This document shows positions 47,531 to 58,609 of a stretch of 64,000 nucleotides of DNA, piece after piece. A program made the translations under genes and the position numbers. How positions within the stretch are numbered: the stretch's first letter is position 1; each line of letters begins with the position of its first letter. The notes beneath the pieces were generated by a model that was given only the letters and a program-made list of their open reading frames with translations, had not been told where the DNA came from and made no database searches. The DNA is from Membranipora membranacea (taxonomy: Eukaryota > Bryozoa > Gymnolaemata > Cheilostomatida > Membraniporidae): contig OU612069.1 in the NCBI GenBank assembly GCA_914767715.1, forward strand, positions 7,192,001-7,256,000, read 5' to 3'.

Positions 47531-47963
47531 TTGGTTTATACGTCTGTGTATTATACAACTTGTTCATTTCCTGGTGTCACAAAAGCTGCAGCAAGTGAAG
47601 GTCAACCTGCAAATTACAGCTCTTTAAAAAAAAGTTTCATCTCTCTGCTAAATTTGCGTAGGAGTTTCCTTCCCGTGAAAAAGTTAAGGCTAGACAACTT
47701 TGTAATGGGATGAATTCATCGCTAACTATCAATTGTCTACTCTCAAAACAGAGAAGGAAAACTCTTTGCAAATCCACTTTCACCAAAGTCAAAATTTAAT
47801 TGGCTCTCCCTGGTGTCATGCGCCCTGAGGTTAGGGTCCTACAATACTCCAAGATTAGTCCGTTGTCTCTTTTATTCCAACCACACTTTCTTAAGTCATT
47901 CAGCCTCATAACACTTAGATTTAATTTGTTCGATGTTTGATGAAGTTATGTTGTTCTTTGCAG

Positions 47964-48027
47964 GAAAAGATTTTATTTACAAGCACGTGAATGATACCAT
48001 CTCACAGATCCTATCATTGAATGAGTT
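47964..48027 (+). CDS. Candidate exon (KDFIYKHV)
   Basis: A TTGTTCTTTGCAG acceptor and a GTAAGTAG donor enclose 64 bp. Only one frame is open: KDFIYKHVNDTISQILSLNE, entering in phase 1 and leaving in phase 2. The next candidate exon, at 48208, accepts phase 2. The splice sites are good; family unknown. Confidence 0.35.
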
Positions 48028-48207
48028 GTAAGTAGATCACTTAACAGGTTTCAAGCTCCTTCCAAATCATATCACATGAGGCTCTGAGTAGCAAATGTAG
48101 TATACATTCTTCAAGACGGAGTGATGCAGAGAGCAGCGGTTGTTTCCTTAATTTGTTGTAAACTATATATATATCTCATCCCTTCAAATCTTGTCTTTTT
48201 TCTACAG

Positions 48208-48272
48208 GAGCGTTGGGTGGGCATATGCAAAAAAAATGAAATCGCCAGCATCAAAAAAAATGAGATCTGTTT
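48208..48272 (+). CDS. Candidate exon (SVGWAYAKKMKS)
   Basis: A CTTTTTTCTACAG acceptor, phase 2 entry and a GTATGT donor in phase 1. It encodes SVGWAYAKKMKS and then a lysine-rich part built on an imperfect repeat of AAAAAAAATGA. A different frame through the same acceptor (ERWVGICKKNEIASI) stays open to 48414, so the reading frame is not settled. Confidence 0.3.
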
Positions 48273-48489
48273 GTATGTGAGAAATTCTATAACATCATTT
48301 AATACAAAATCTAATTTTACATTACAGAATTTGACACATACAAATTTGAAGTACGACGTAATTCTACCAAGGAGTAATTGGGGGCTGGTACTCATTGTTG
48401 ATTTGTTCCTTTGATTAGCAAGTATTTGCAAAATGTCATTGCATTCTTCTAGTTATCTGCATAAATGTAACAGCTTGATTATTACTTTT

Positions 48490-48680
48490 CAGAAGATCTA
48501 GTAGGGTTGCCGGTAGCAAGAGATGAATTATGAGCTGTCTTGACCCTACCCTTCATTTAACTAGCCTTCTCGGATAGTCTTCTAACATCAGGTAAGACAT
48601 CGATCTGATAAACATTTTGGCGTTATATATTCGCCCAGTCCCTCAGGCATCACTTACAAATTTCCGTATTGGCCCAATTA
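48490..48680 (+). repeat. Local duplicate 2 (partner 47350-47530)
   Basis: See the partner copy. The TTTTCAG and ATCAG|GTAAG borders are preserved in both, while the interior has diverged. Confidence 0.45.
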
Positions 48681-48854
48681 GCTGAGAATATATATCTCAT
48701 CATACGATGTCCTTGGCCTTGTCTAATAGCAGTGGAAGGAGTTTTAGCTGCAATCTTAAGACATCTTCATTTTAAATTTGATGAGGTGTAGGTGTAGTCA
48801 GGTTTTGTGTAACTATTCCCTGTCAATATCCAATCAAAGATAAATAGGACTCAC

Positions 48855-49124
48855 TGATAATTTGTTTGTGTCAAATGTAAACCCTTCAAGTTTACCCTCA
48901 AACTCCTTAGCACGTTCTCTAATGCCTCCGAGGAAAGAACAGTTCTGGTAAATTCAATATTAATTTTTTTTAGCTTGAACTCAGGATGGCTTTTAACACA
49001 CTCCTTGCACTTGAGTACTACATGGCGAAATTTATCAGTTCGATGAAGCTGGTTCCAGGACTCTGTTGAAAATGCCTCATGGAAGTCTTTCATAGAAGAA
49101 GCAGTGTAGTTTTCAAAATATTTC
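48855..49124 (-). CDS. 270-bp opposite-strand exon
   Basis: A strong pyrimidine-rich acceptor (CTTCCTCCTTGCTACAG) and a GTGAGTCC donor enclose 270 bp, phase 2-2, with one open frame. It reads KYFENYTASSMKDFHEAFS, HRTDKFRHVVLKCKECVKSH, EFKLKKINIEFTRTVLS and LENVLRSLRVNLKGLHL. The charged, helical character and the LRR-like end suggest a receptor- or NLR-type protein, but this is inference only. It is the best single exon of the 45-57 kb stretch. Partner exons on this strand were not found. Confidence 0.5.
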
Positions 49125-49378
49125 CTGTAGCAAGGAGGAAGAAAATCTCTGTTTACAGTAGGTACTAAACATGTAAAATTCTATGTATCATAAGGTTCAT
49201 AATGAAAATTGAATCACAGAGTGACAATATGCAGAGGGGATACTTCAATGATAGTCGTCATAGTCTATTTAGTTTTTGATTGGGGGGGGGGTGGGATTCG
49301 TCAAGCTAGCTACATTCAAGATTTACTAATCATGCAAATTACAATGGCAATTTGTCATGCATACATACCTACCTATGA

Positions 49379-49498
49379 TAGACCAAGTTATGTCCATTTG
49401 CTTGCATTCGAAGTTCCTCCCCATCCACTGGTCACGCTGCAGCTTGACCAGCGGAAAGGAGCAACTGGAATACAAGCAATTGGATTAAACTTGATCTA
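49379..49498. mobile_element. Palindromic MITE, copy 1
   Basis: A 120-bp imperfect palindrome that starts TAGACCAAG and ends CTTGATCTA, with the arms meeting at CCACTGGTCA near the centre. ACCTATGA and ACCTATGG flank it as an 8-bp target duplication with one mismatch. The + frame 49209-49499 is a shadow. Confidence 0.75.
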
Positions 49499-49797
49499 AC
49501 CTATGGCGGGCATAATATTGTTGACATTAATCATGACAACTCACTGGTTTGCAACTTTTTTGTAATTTCCACATTTCAACCTATACGCACACCATATAAT
49601 TGTCATTTTGGCTCGGTGAATAGGCTGAGTTATTTGGGGTGACAAAATAAGTCATTTCATAAATATTTATGTGTGAGCTGAGTCAGTGCACGGACATTTC
49701 CTGAATTTGTTGCCCGAAGTCTATCAACTGTCAAAACATAAATATCTATGTGAGATAACCTATTTCAAGAACCCATATAACTCAGTGCCTATGTATC

Positions 49798-49914
49798 CTA
49801 GCCCAAAATACCAACAATATGGTATAGTTTGAAGGTTGGACATTTTACAAATGCTGGAAACCAGTTTTTAGGATAAGTATCAAACAAGTTATGGCTCATC
49901 ATAGGTAGGTATGC
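49798..49914 (-). CDS. Candidate minus-strand exon
   Basis: A GGCCTTTTTCTTGCAG acceptor opens a 38-codon frame, AYLPMMSHNLFDTYPKNWFP and then a run to ILG and a TAG stop. The frame 49899-50162 overlaps its start and would be intronic if this exon is used. No family is recognised. Confidence 0.25.
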   Translation of the reverse strand, partial: AYLPMMSHNLFDTYPKNWFPAFVKCPTFKLYHIVGILG

Positions 49915-50267
49915 CTGCAAGAAAAAGGCCACTGTAACATATAGAGATGACAAGCTGTACACAACTTTCCCCTAGCCAATCCAAAATCCACAGACACTTT
50001 AACTATCAGTAATTTCCCCTGTGTCTGTATATCCCTGCTATCACTACTGCAACCAGGCCTAGTGAAGAAGGTCTGAAATATCCCGGCAATAACACCACCT
50101 AGTTGGCTGTATGCTATGTATGTATTAAAAAAGGGCTTGTATGAGAATATCCCACAATGCAATTTATTGGGAATTCCTCATAAACATAGAAATTTCTCGC
50201 TTTTTTTTCCCATTTTCAAATGTTATGGTGATGGGTATTTCATATATCTTTAGGCTGGGGACATGAG

Positions 50268-50336
50268 GCTCGGAAGAACTTCTGGCGCAGCTGCAATCAC
50301 TAAAGATTTCCGATACACTCGGCCTTGCATATAAGG
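50268..50336 (+). CDS. Candidate exon (SEELLAQLQSLK)
   Basis: A 69-bp exon, phase 1 at both ends, encoding SEELLAQLQSLKISDTLGLA and YK before a GTATGTAA donor. The upstream exon at 48208 leaves in phase 1 and would join in frame. The acceptor (GGGGACATGAG) is poor; a better TATCTTTAG lies 15 bp upstream but opens a frame that stops early. Confidence 0.25.
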
Positions 50337-50339
50337 GTA

Positions 50340-51100
50340 TGTAATCAAACTACAAAGCAGAACACTTCTGTAGAGGTATTTTCTCCTGCAACTTATCTTT
50401 TCACATTTGAAATTGGTCTCCATTATAGGAATATTTTGATTTAACTTGTAACACAGTTCTCTGGATTTTATAGAGAGTCCAGGTTAATGGGAACATTGTA
50501 ATTCTGGTAATTTTAGAAAAAGTGGCATTGGCTGAATACTGTTTACCACTCCTTTCCAATTTCACTATTGTGATCACCTACATCTGTGGGATGCAGATGG
50601 CGGTGTTCTATCCGGATTTCAACTTGATCCCTGCTGTACATTGATGTTGTTTACTCTAGTGGAGAAATTGGCTTTGCGTCTGAATATTTCAGAAACCATT
50701 TATGCGAATGCTTTTTTGTTTCTATCAGCAATTGAAAAACTTTATTTACATTTCATGAAGCCCTGACACCATTCGTAAATAAGTATTGATTATCGTCTGC
50801 GGGAGGAAAAATCATCTCTGTAAATTCCGACTAAAGCACCCTTATCAGTAATGTGTGGACAGAGGAATTCAAAACAAATTTAATGCAGTTTCAGTTGTAC
50901 CATGAAAAAAAGCCATGGAGCTATATCTGTCACAGAGAAGAGAAAATCACAATTGTTTTTGAATGATATACATAAATAAAAGAGCCCTCAGGTCTATTTC
51001 TGTTAATTAGGGGAGAGTTTGTTGGCATCCTTTGATCGGTTTCCTATAACAGTTTGGCTATTACAGTTCAACAGGAATCATGCTGAGATAATAGAGTAAA
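50340..51100. other. No gene seen
   Basis: AT-rich sequence without splice-bounded frames or array repeats. Confidence 0.4.
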
Positions 51101-51240
51101 TATTTGACTTTCTTTTCATGGTGGTTGCGAAATCTAATAATACCTCTCTGTCAATAGACACACTGTCTATTACTTTTATTTGCAGCTACTAAGATTATAA
51201 GAAGTTAGGGCTGGGTATTATTTAACTTTGGGTGCTTCAC
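51100..51240 (+). repeat. Local duplicate 1 with short 3' exon (partner 53270-53400)
   Basis: Both copies share CTCTGTCAATA, ACACA and TTTTATTTGCAG. Here the acceptor at 51185 leads to a 7-residue frame (TKIIRS plus the split codon) and TAG at 51206. It fits the phase left by the exon at 50268. Confidence 0.4.
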
Positions 51241-52183
51241 TTACTATCGTTACGATTTATAAATAACTTGACAGACCGCCGGGGAGATTTCTATCATGTT
51301 GAAAGCGAGAGGACACGCACACGAATACTGTTGTTTATATAATTCAAAGGTGTATTCATCCAGCTGTTATGTAGATTAGACGTGGTATAATGGAATTCTA
51401 GTTTTTTGCCCATTGTGGCATCATGTCTGTTTTCCTCATCATTGCTTTATGAATCGAAGTCATCTTTATATCCTGTAGCTAAAACAAAATAAATCAGTCA
51501 GCTTGTAAACGCCAATCAATCATAACCTGATCTAAATTACAACAAATACTGTGTGTAGTCCAATGGTCAATGCAATGCCATGAGAATTTTGAGAAAATGA
51601 GAATTTTTCTGCATATTGTTTAATCAACTGGTGAGGTAATTCCTTGTATGATGTTGTTTTTTATAGATATAGATTTTAGTGGACATCTTATATGACTGGA
51701 CCTATTGCGATTTGAAAAAACAGTACCATGCTAGAGCCAAGATCGATTACTCTATCGCCTAAACAAAGCCTTTACAGTGCTCCCCGATGAATGACTTCAT
51801 CTCAGGATGCTGCTCGAACGACTCCCACTCCCTATGCCTGGCTCTGTTTTTTTGCAAGTGGCCGTAATTTTGTTGCATAAAAGACGCTTCTACAAGGGAT
51901 AAGGCTGTGTATTCTTTGCTTGATGTTAGCTGTCTTACAAAACTTGCTCAATGAAAATGTGAAAATGGTTTTGTCACTTATTATATTACCATGACTTCCT
52001 TATTAGCAGGTACTGCCAGTTATTTAGCTAAATTTTCTCTAGAAGTATATAATATATATATAGTTTTTTATCCATATTCACTATTCTATTTTCTCCATAT
52101 TCAGCAAATAAATCTTAGTATTATAGAGTCAGACAACGATATTCTCGAGTTTTGATTCAGATTTAGTTTTGTCATGTTAACTC

Positions 52184-52311
52184 TAGAACAAGATTAATCC
52201 AATTGTCTGCATTCCTGTTGCTCCCTTCCACTGGTTACGCGGCAGGCCTGTGGCATGACCAGTGGATTGAGAGCGACATGGAATGCAGGCAAATGGACCA
52301 AGCTTCGTCTA
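52184..52311. mobile_element. Palindromic MITE, copy 2
   Basis: A 128-bp palindrome of the same family as 49379, starting TAGAACAAG and ending CTTCGTCTA, with arms around CCACTGGT. TGTTAACTC flanks both ends as a 9-bp target duplication. The TAG-type ends and 8-9 bp duplications suggest a hAT-like origin; a transposase-bearing parent is not in this window. Confidence 0.75.
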
Positions 52312-52574
52312 TGTTAACTCTGATGATAGGAGATGGTGATATGAGGGATTATCATTTGTCATGTAGTTTAGATTTACCATGAGGTTTGGCATGTAAGTCT
52401 GACTAGACAAGGGGAAAGGGGTTCAGTATTTTTGATACCATATACCTATGACTGGCCTGCCACTAATTGTTTGCTGCTAGGCTGTGCATTTTATTTAGCC
52501 ACAACCTTGGCTGGAGTCAAGGCAACACCATCACCGGGTAGGAAAACTGTTTGATTATTTTTTGTCGATTGAAG

Positions 52575-52650
52575 ATTGAAGAAGCTCAGTGGTATTGCTT
52601 TGGTTTCGCATGCACAAGTTCCTAGGTTCTAATCCCAGGTTGGGAGAGGA
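52575..52650 (+). mobile_element. tRNA-like pseudogene or SINE head
   Basis: An AAGCTCAGTGGTA A box and a GGTTCTAATCCCAGG B box at tRNA spacing resemble a decayed tRNA-Ala. The arms no longer pair well, so it is not a working tRNA gene. Confidence 0.5.
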
Positions 52651-53149
52651 TTTTTGTATTTGAGGTAAAAGCTTCAAAACTTCTCATCTTGGACAACGAT
52701 CTGACCTTAACTACAATGTGTGAAGGTATCAATTCCAATTAAATATTATGATTTATTCACGTACAAACTGAGCATTGTTCTCAAACCTGTAAACATTTCA
52801 TCCTCAAACTGACCAAATCTCAACCTGCTATCTATCTTTGAATTTTAAATTGTCAGCAACTCAGCGTTGGGAATTTGTTCCATTGATAACAGACGCACAT
52901 TAAAACAAAAGAAAAGCTTCATTCCCACAGTGATCACATGCACTAGACAAAGATCAACCTTATAATTCAGCTCAGAAACCGGTGATTCACTTTTCCTTCC
53001 GATTTTATTATTTCATTATCATGCACACAGACACATAAAACTAATAAAAAAACATCCATAATAATACAATTGAAAATCAGTGTAGGTCAATTATGCACCA
53101 TTCTAAGACAGCTTGGGGAGATGAACCTTCAGTTAATTGTTGTATGATC

Positions 53150-53235
53150 TATCTAGCCTTGTCACACGGCTTCTTGGTAGGCGGGTGACAAGGCTCAACA
53201 CTCGAAACAGAGACGGCCACGGTGACAAGGCTTGA
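53150..53235. repeat. Small hairpin repeat
   Basis: GCCTTGTCAC and GTGACAAGGC form a 10-bp hairpin at 53157-53186, and GTGACAAGGC occurs again at 53221. The origin is unknown; it may be a MITE remnant. Confidence 0.45.
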
Positions 53236-53354
53236 ATTCACTGCATAACTTTCAGATCCAAGCGAAATTGATTATTTTACTTTCTATTCATGCTGGTGCA
53301 CAATTTAGTAACGCTTCTCTGTCAATAAACACATCCCTAATATTTTATTTGCAG

Positions 53355-53431
53355 TTAGAGAGCTGGAATATATAACTTTAGAGTCACAGCAGGCTCCTCT
53401 TGATGTAATTATTATATGTAACAATATGTAA
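53355..53431 (+). CDS. Candidate 3' exon (RELEYITLESQQ)
   Basis: A TATTTTATTTGCAG acceptor leads to RELEYITLESQQAPLDVIII and a TAA at 53429. It belongs to the duplicated segment of 51100, so the two could be alternative ends for the exon at 50268. The phases agree. No family is recognised. Confidence 0.25.
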
Positions 53432-53439
53432 TGTAATAT

Positions 53440-56400
53440 GAATATGAAATATGTATGTAATTTTAATTAAACCAGTCTATGAATTAAACCCATTTTGGGT
53501 TGATTTTGAGCAGATTGGAATGCCTGCCTAGCCTACAACTGTGTCGCCATCTCTTTTCCTGTTGACGAAAGCTTCATAATGTAAAACAGGAGAGAACTCA
53601 AGACGATATACCATCTCAAATAGAATGATGAGTAGCTAGGTAGCTATCGCACCGAACAAATCCTGCAAATGAAGAAAAGAAGTGTAATGTTAAGTAGTGT
53701 TGTCCTTTTTTCTGTCAGACAGAAAATAAACCACTGCAATAAAAAGTCATTCCCTGTTCGGCCTTGCTTCAGTCAAGGAGTAAAAGAGTTCTTTTACACC
53801 TTGCTTCAGTTACGTCTCGCCTTGTTAGTATAGCAAGATGGATACTGTTTGAGAATCTTCGGCAAGTCTCTGATAGAGTTCTGTGGCCAATTAACAATGC
53901 CTAATATACCTGCAGCTAAATTTGAAACGATGTTTTATCAGAGACTATGATTTAATGTCACAGCTGTCAAGCTGTGGTCAAGCTGTGGTCTCTGCAGTAA
54001 ACTCTTTGGTACCACAAGAACAGATGGGATAACTATGTGAACAGTTGAAATGTTTACAGATTTATAGATTTATTTGTATTCCACTGTTGAAATACTGTTA
54101 TTTGGCTAAATATGAGTCAGTGGCATTATCAACCACATTCTAAGTCTGAGCGTACAGTAACCATCAATATCTCAATTCACTTGCATACAAAATCATTGCA
54201 ATGCTACAACTAAGTGGATAGATCAGTGTCGCTGCGCCGTGAGGAATGCTCTGAATAAATAAGGAAACTTTCTAGCTTGTACATTCCAGTCTAGAGCATT
54301 CGTATGTTTCTAGTGGTAACACAAATTCAAACACAAGTAGATTGATCAGACCTTAGTCTACGAATAACCTGTGTATCCAAGTCTGATGGGCATAGCTTGA
54401 TTTTGGTTGCAAAACCCTAGAAATATAATGCACCATGGGCATATCATCCCTGGCTACAAATCTGTCTATTCCTACCCCATTACTTAAGATAACAAGCACA
54501 CAAAGTAATTGTAAATTGTTGACGGATTAATACTAGCTACGAGCTCGAGTTCAGCTAGCAAGGGGCTAAGGCATCTGGAGTTACAAACATGTATAATTTG
54601 CCAATGTCCAGTATCAATACCCCCTCTCCCCCCAAACGGGGTGACTTAATGTTAGCAAGTACTAAATTAGTGTCGTTCTATATAAATTCAAGATGCTGAG
54701 TAAATGTTAGCTAGCTTTGAATTTAGCTGTGTGCAAAAAGGAGAGCTTTTGCTCCGGCGATTACTTTTCAAGGATATAAAATATTGATGCAATTGTTTTC
54801 CAGTGTCTAAAGAGCTTGGCATTCTTGGGACCAACATTACCATGTAATCACAGACAAACCCTTAATTATGCTGATTTTGCCTTAACAAAACTTTTGCCAT
54901 GACTTGTATGAAAGCATCAAATTTGTCATCTTTGCTACAGGACTTATCATATCTGAGAATGGAATGTTGAGGAGGTAGCATCACATAACCGATACCGCGG
55001 TAGTTATTGAGTACACTTTACCATGGGCATGAGATGTTTACTACACCGTTTTCACCTACTGTTGTGTGACAGTTTATTGGTCAACTAAATAAGGCCAACA
55101 AACACAATTAACACAGTACCGCTGAGACAAAAAAATCCTTCTGCTGTGGGCTTAGCCTAGTGTCTTCCCATAACGTATGACATATAAAAACACGAAAAAT
55201 GGCATGTTACCAATACTGGGATCGAAACGTTGCACAATGTAAATCTTTCACTAGATGCTCTTACCTGTGTAAGCTTTTTAGGGAATTCTTTTTTGTTTGA
55301 GAGACTGAATTTATGAGAAAGACAGCTATGAGACATAATGTGCAGAGCGACCATTTATCATGGCCATGACCATCCAGCCCAGTGGCCAGAAAATTATGCA
55401 ATAATCTCATTATCCACAACACAATAATATTTGATACGAAAACCTTGACTAATTGCAGAAGGCAATACAACTGATTTAAAAAAGATTGGGTTATGCCTCG
55501 GTGTCCTTAGATAGGTTAAGGTACAACCTGGATTGATGTGATACTTACTTTATAGGCATGAAGAGCATGATTGCTCAACCACGGTTACTTTCTCAATCGA
55601 GGCCTCCAGAAGCTAGTTACTCGGCATCTGATCTTCTCGAACATTTGAGGGGACAAGTAATATTCTGGTGTCTGCTATTGCCTTCAAAAGAGGGCAGTAG
55701 TATACTGACATATAATCCTTGAATTATGCTGAATATCCTATGTTAGGCTGTTTGTAATTAGTCTGTTGAAGATAGAATCTGTGCTCATTCATAGTTTCCC
55801 TGACATTCAATATCCTCCAGCAGTGAACTGTATACTATATCTTATCATTCTAAAGATAGAAGAAATTAATAAAGGCAACTAGCAACAAGCCACAAAACAT
55901 CCACCTAACCATCTCCACCTCCATCTAACTAGGTGAGAGGACTCAATGTTAGCTAGCGTGATTATCTGCCTAGCTGTGGTGGGAGCCTATATAAAATAAT
56001 TTTGGAGAGTACATTTGCTGGAAATAGCAAATCCCCTACCAATAGTGCAATCCTCTAGGGCACGAAGTTTATCGTACACATATTTTCGATGGAACACAAG
56101 ACGCCATCGGATTAGCTTTTTTTTGGTTTTGCCCTGTTGTTTTTGTCAGAGATTTTATGATAACCTACTCCCAGAACTCTTGCAAAATTGAAGTGCGTGA
56201 TATTCACCTGTGGGTCAAATAATTCCCAGTCGTTATTCAATATGTTTTAGTGTTGATGGTAGGGAGGCATACATTGAGAATAAATGAGGCTTGCGTGAGG
56301 CTCTCATCATCAGAATCACTTGACCTCAGAACTATTTTGTTATTCAATTAGAAACATTCAGTTCCATATTGCTCACTCAGGATACAAAGCCTACAGCTCC

Positions 56401-56600
56401 ATCTAGCAGTGAGTGGTTTGTGAACGGGGACACACCTCTTCATTTCACTCAGATAGCATTTTTGGCTATTTATTTGTAATTGGAACACACCTGACCCGTC
56501 ATTGGGGTGGTTGATGTACTTTAAATGAAATTGTCAACATCCTTTATTGCTATTCAACGATATGTTATATACATGATCAACAACGTTAATGATATTCTAT
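53440..56600. other. Single-copy sequence, no supported gene
   Basis: No array repeats, strong exons or recognisable transposon proteins. The minus frames at 55157-55470 overlap each other and lack splice support. Confidence 0.4.
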
Positions 56601-56803
56601 TCAATTTCCTTTCTGGTTTTTCTGTTGCTATTTTTTTCTGGCACTGAGTGCAAAATATCTCCAATACGACGACTTTAGTTGCCAATAGAAGTATTTATTT
56701 ATACATTGAAATGGTACTTACTCTACTGGCAATACGACGGGAGCATAGTTGCTCTACTGCAGGAACATTCTCAATCTCAGCAAGTTGTTGTTTATTTACT
56801 AGC

Positions 56804-56867
56804 CTATATCTCATCATTCATTGCATCATCAAGCAAATCTTCAAATTCTATCCTGACGTCTGGTTTC
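56804..56867 (-). CDS. Candidate terminal exon, minus strand
   Basis: After a CAACTGCAAGCAG acceptor the frame reads KPDVRIEFEDLLDDAMNDEI and TAG, with AATAAA on the minus strand a few bases later (56791-56796). The acidic end is protein-like. On the + strand an equally good acceptor (TCTGGTTTCCTGCTTGCAG) leads to LRTERALRLICL and a GTATAC donor at 56916. Only one strand is likely to be right. Confidence 0.25.
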
Positions 56868-57635
56868 CTGCTTGCAGTTGAGGACTGAACGAGCCCTCCG
56901 TCTCATTTGCCTGAGGTATACTGATATGTGTGTCTTGCATTTTGTTGGATGTGACAATAGGCTGCTTGCAAATAATAAATCCAGAAATATTGTGCTCCCA
57001 CACATTCCAGTGGGCAGTATCAGCTTCTGCAATTACACTACATTTCACTACACTAATTAGGCTACATGTACTACTACAGTTATTTGCGAGAGGGGTTATA
57101 GAGAGACATCTCATTAATTACCCAGTTACCAGTTGCTGAGTAAACCCAGACTGGTCACAAAGTTGATAATACTCCGTTTAATATTCAGCGTATATTTCAT
57201 ATTGAGTCTATGAGCTTCAACCATCCTGCACTGTATCAGTTTGATACGCTTGACCGATTTCAATGGCAGGTCTGTCTTATAAGTCTGCTAGCGGGTGCTT
57301 ATATAGAATTATAATGTAATACGTTTTCCTGGTGTAGCTTGCAATAAAATTAATTTTTTTTAGAAAAACATTTTGATCCTTGTTCGGCTTTTTCTAACGA
57401 GTAGATTGGTATGAATAAAAAAAAGAGAATTACAGAGGGGGCTAAATGTTTTTCGCTAGATGATAATATATACAGAAATGCTGGAGAGGCAGATAGGAAA
57501 ATTGTACACAACGTGGGGGAGATAAGCCGTAACTCATAAATTACCTTAAACCAGCAGAGTGGATATTTTCCAAGTAAGATTGCCTCCTCTCTTTGTCACT
57601 TTTATGCAGTTTCACAGCTCGCTCTCCTTAAACAG

Positions 57636-57744
57636 GAATGCTAGACGGGCTGCAGTAGTTTGTTCTCAAATGAGTATGTCAAGAGAAAACAGGTGTTTGA
57701 TCAGATTGGTTTCTAAAAGACTGTTTCGATATATTGTGACTTGA
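57636..57744 (+). CDS. 3' exon after LRR cassette, E-type copy at array restart
   Basis: A CTCCTTAAACAG acceptor, phase 2, NARRAAVVCSQMSMSRENR and then CLIRLVSKRLFRYIVT and TGA. It is the cleanest E-type copy and marks where array repeats resume after the 45-57.5 kb single-copy stretch. No LRR exon precedes it within 17 kb. Confidence 0.45.
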
Positions 57745-58219
57745 TTCGATGGGTGTTGCATTCGCAAAATCTTGGCTTAGATAAATGATAGCAAAAGGAA
57801 GTGAGCATCTCCAAATGTGGGCTAGAGATTGAGGGATGTTTACACTGATCAGTCTCATGACATAATTATGGGAGTACCTGCAGCTGTTATTGTCACTTAT
57901 TCCCCTCTTTGTCTAAACAAGTGTAACACAAGAAGTACGTCTAAGTGCCGTGTAGTAAATGTGAAAATGCTTGCTTACTATGATTGGTTTTTAAATTCAA
58001 GCTAGAACATGAACCAGTCATTGCATGCATGCTCATCTAGGTTTATTTAGGTCTGCTCAAATAAGGGTCAGTAATACAGGTGGTGTTTAAAAGTATTTAG
58101 TCATTACAGCCATCAAACAAGAGCAATCTTGCTATAGAGCACTGGACTGTAGCCTTTACATGGGCTCTAACATCTCTTCTTGTGGATGAAGACTTTTAAC
58201 TGGCACATACAATCTCTTA

Positions 58220-58510
58220 ACTCAAGCTGTTCTCAGCATAATGTCAACTAGGCACCATGCTAGCAGCAATGTAATTTCACGAGGGGCCAGTCGGTAAAGG
58301 CTTCAGAACAAGCTGAAGTAGTTGGGCATTCCGTTTTGACTATTCGCCCATGCCTATTCAGCAAAATTGGTCTGTCCATTAAAACAAGTTACCCTTCCGT
58401 CTATACCAGTACAGGTTGTCCCCCATACTGTGTCCACATGAGCACAGGCTGACGGTCGGGTATCCTGTTAGCCAGTTATCTGGTGGTGAGTGCTTGAAAA
58501 TAAAAATCAA
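58220..58510 (-). repeat. Array block E, copy 4
   Basis: Collinear with 6000-6240. The central palindrome is decayed here. The D-like frame is interrupted. Confidence 0.6.
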
Positions 58511-58609
58511 CACGACTAAAGGTATCAACAAAGCTTGATTTTTCATTTTATCATTGAACTGCCAGATGTGCCGCTACACTTTCTTAATTTTATGAACTAA
58601 AGCAGTTTC

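Noticed and set aside
48121-48431. Overlapping frames of about 100 codons on both strands as genes
   Set aside because: Both read through AT- and A-rich sequence and a clear splice acceptor at 48207. Only the exon that starts there is kept as a tentative call.
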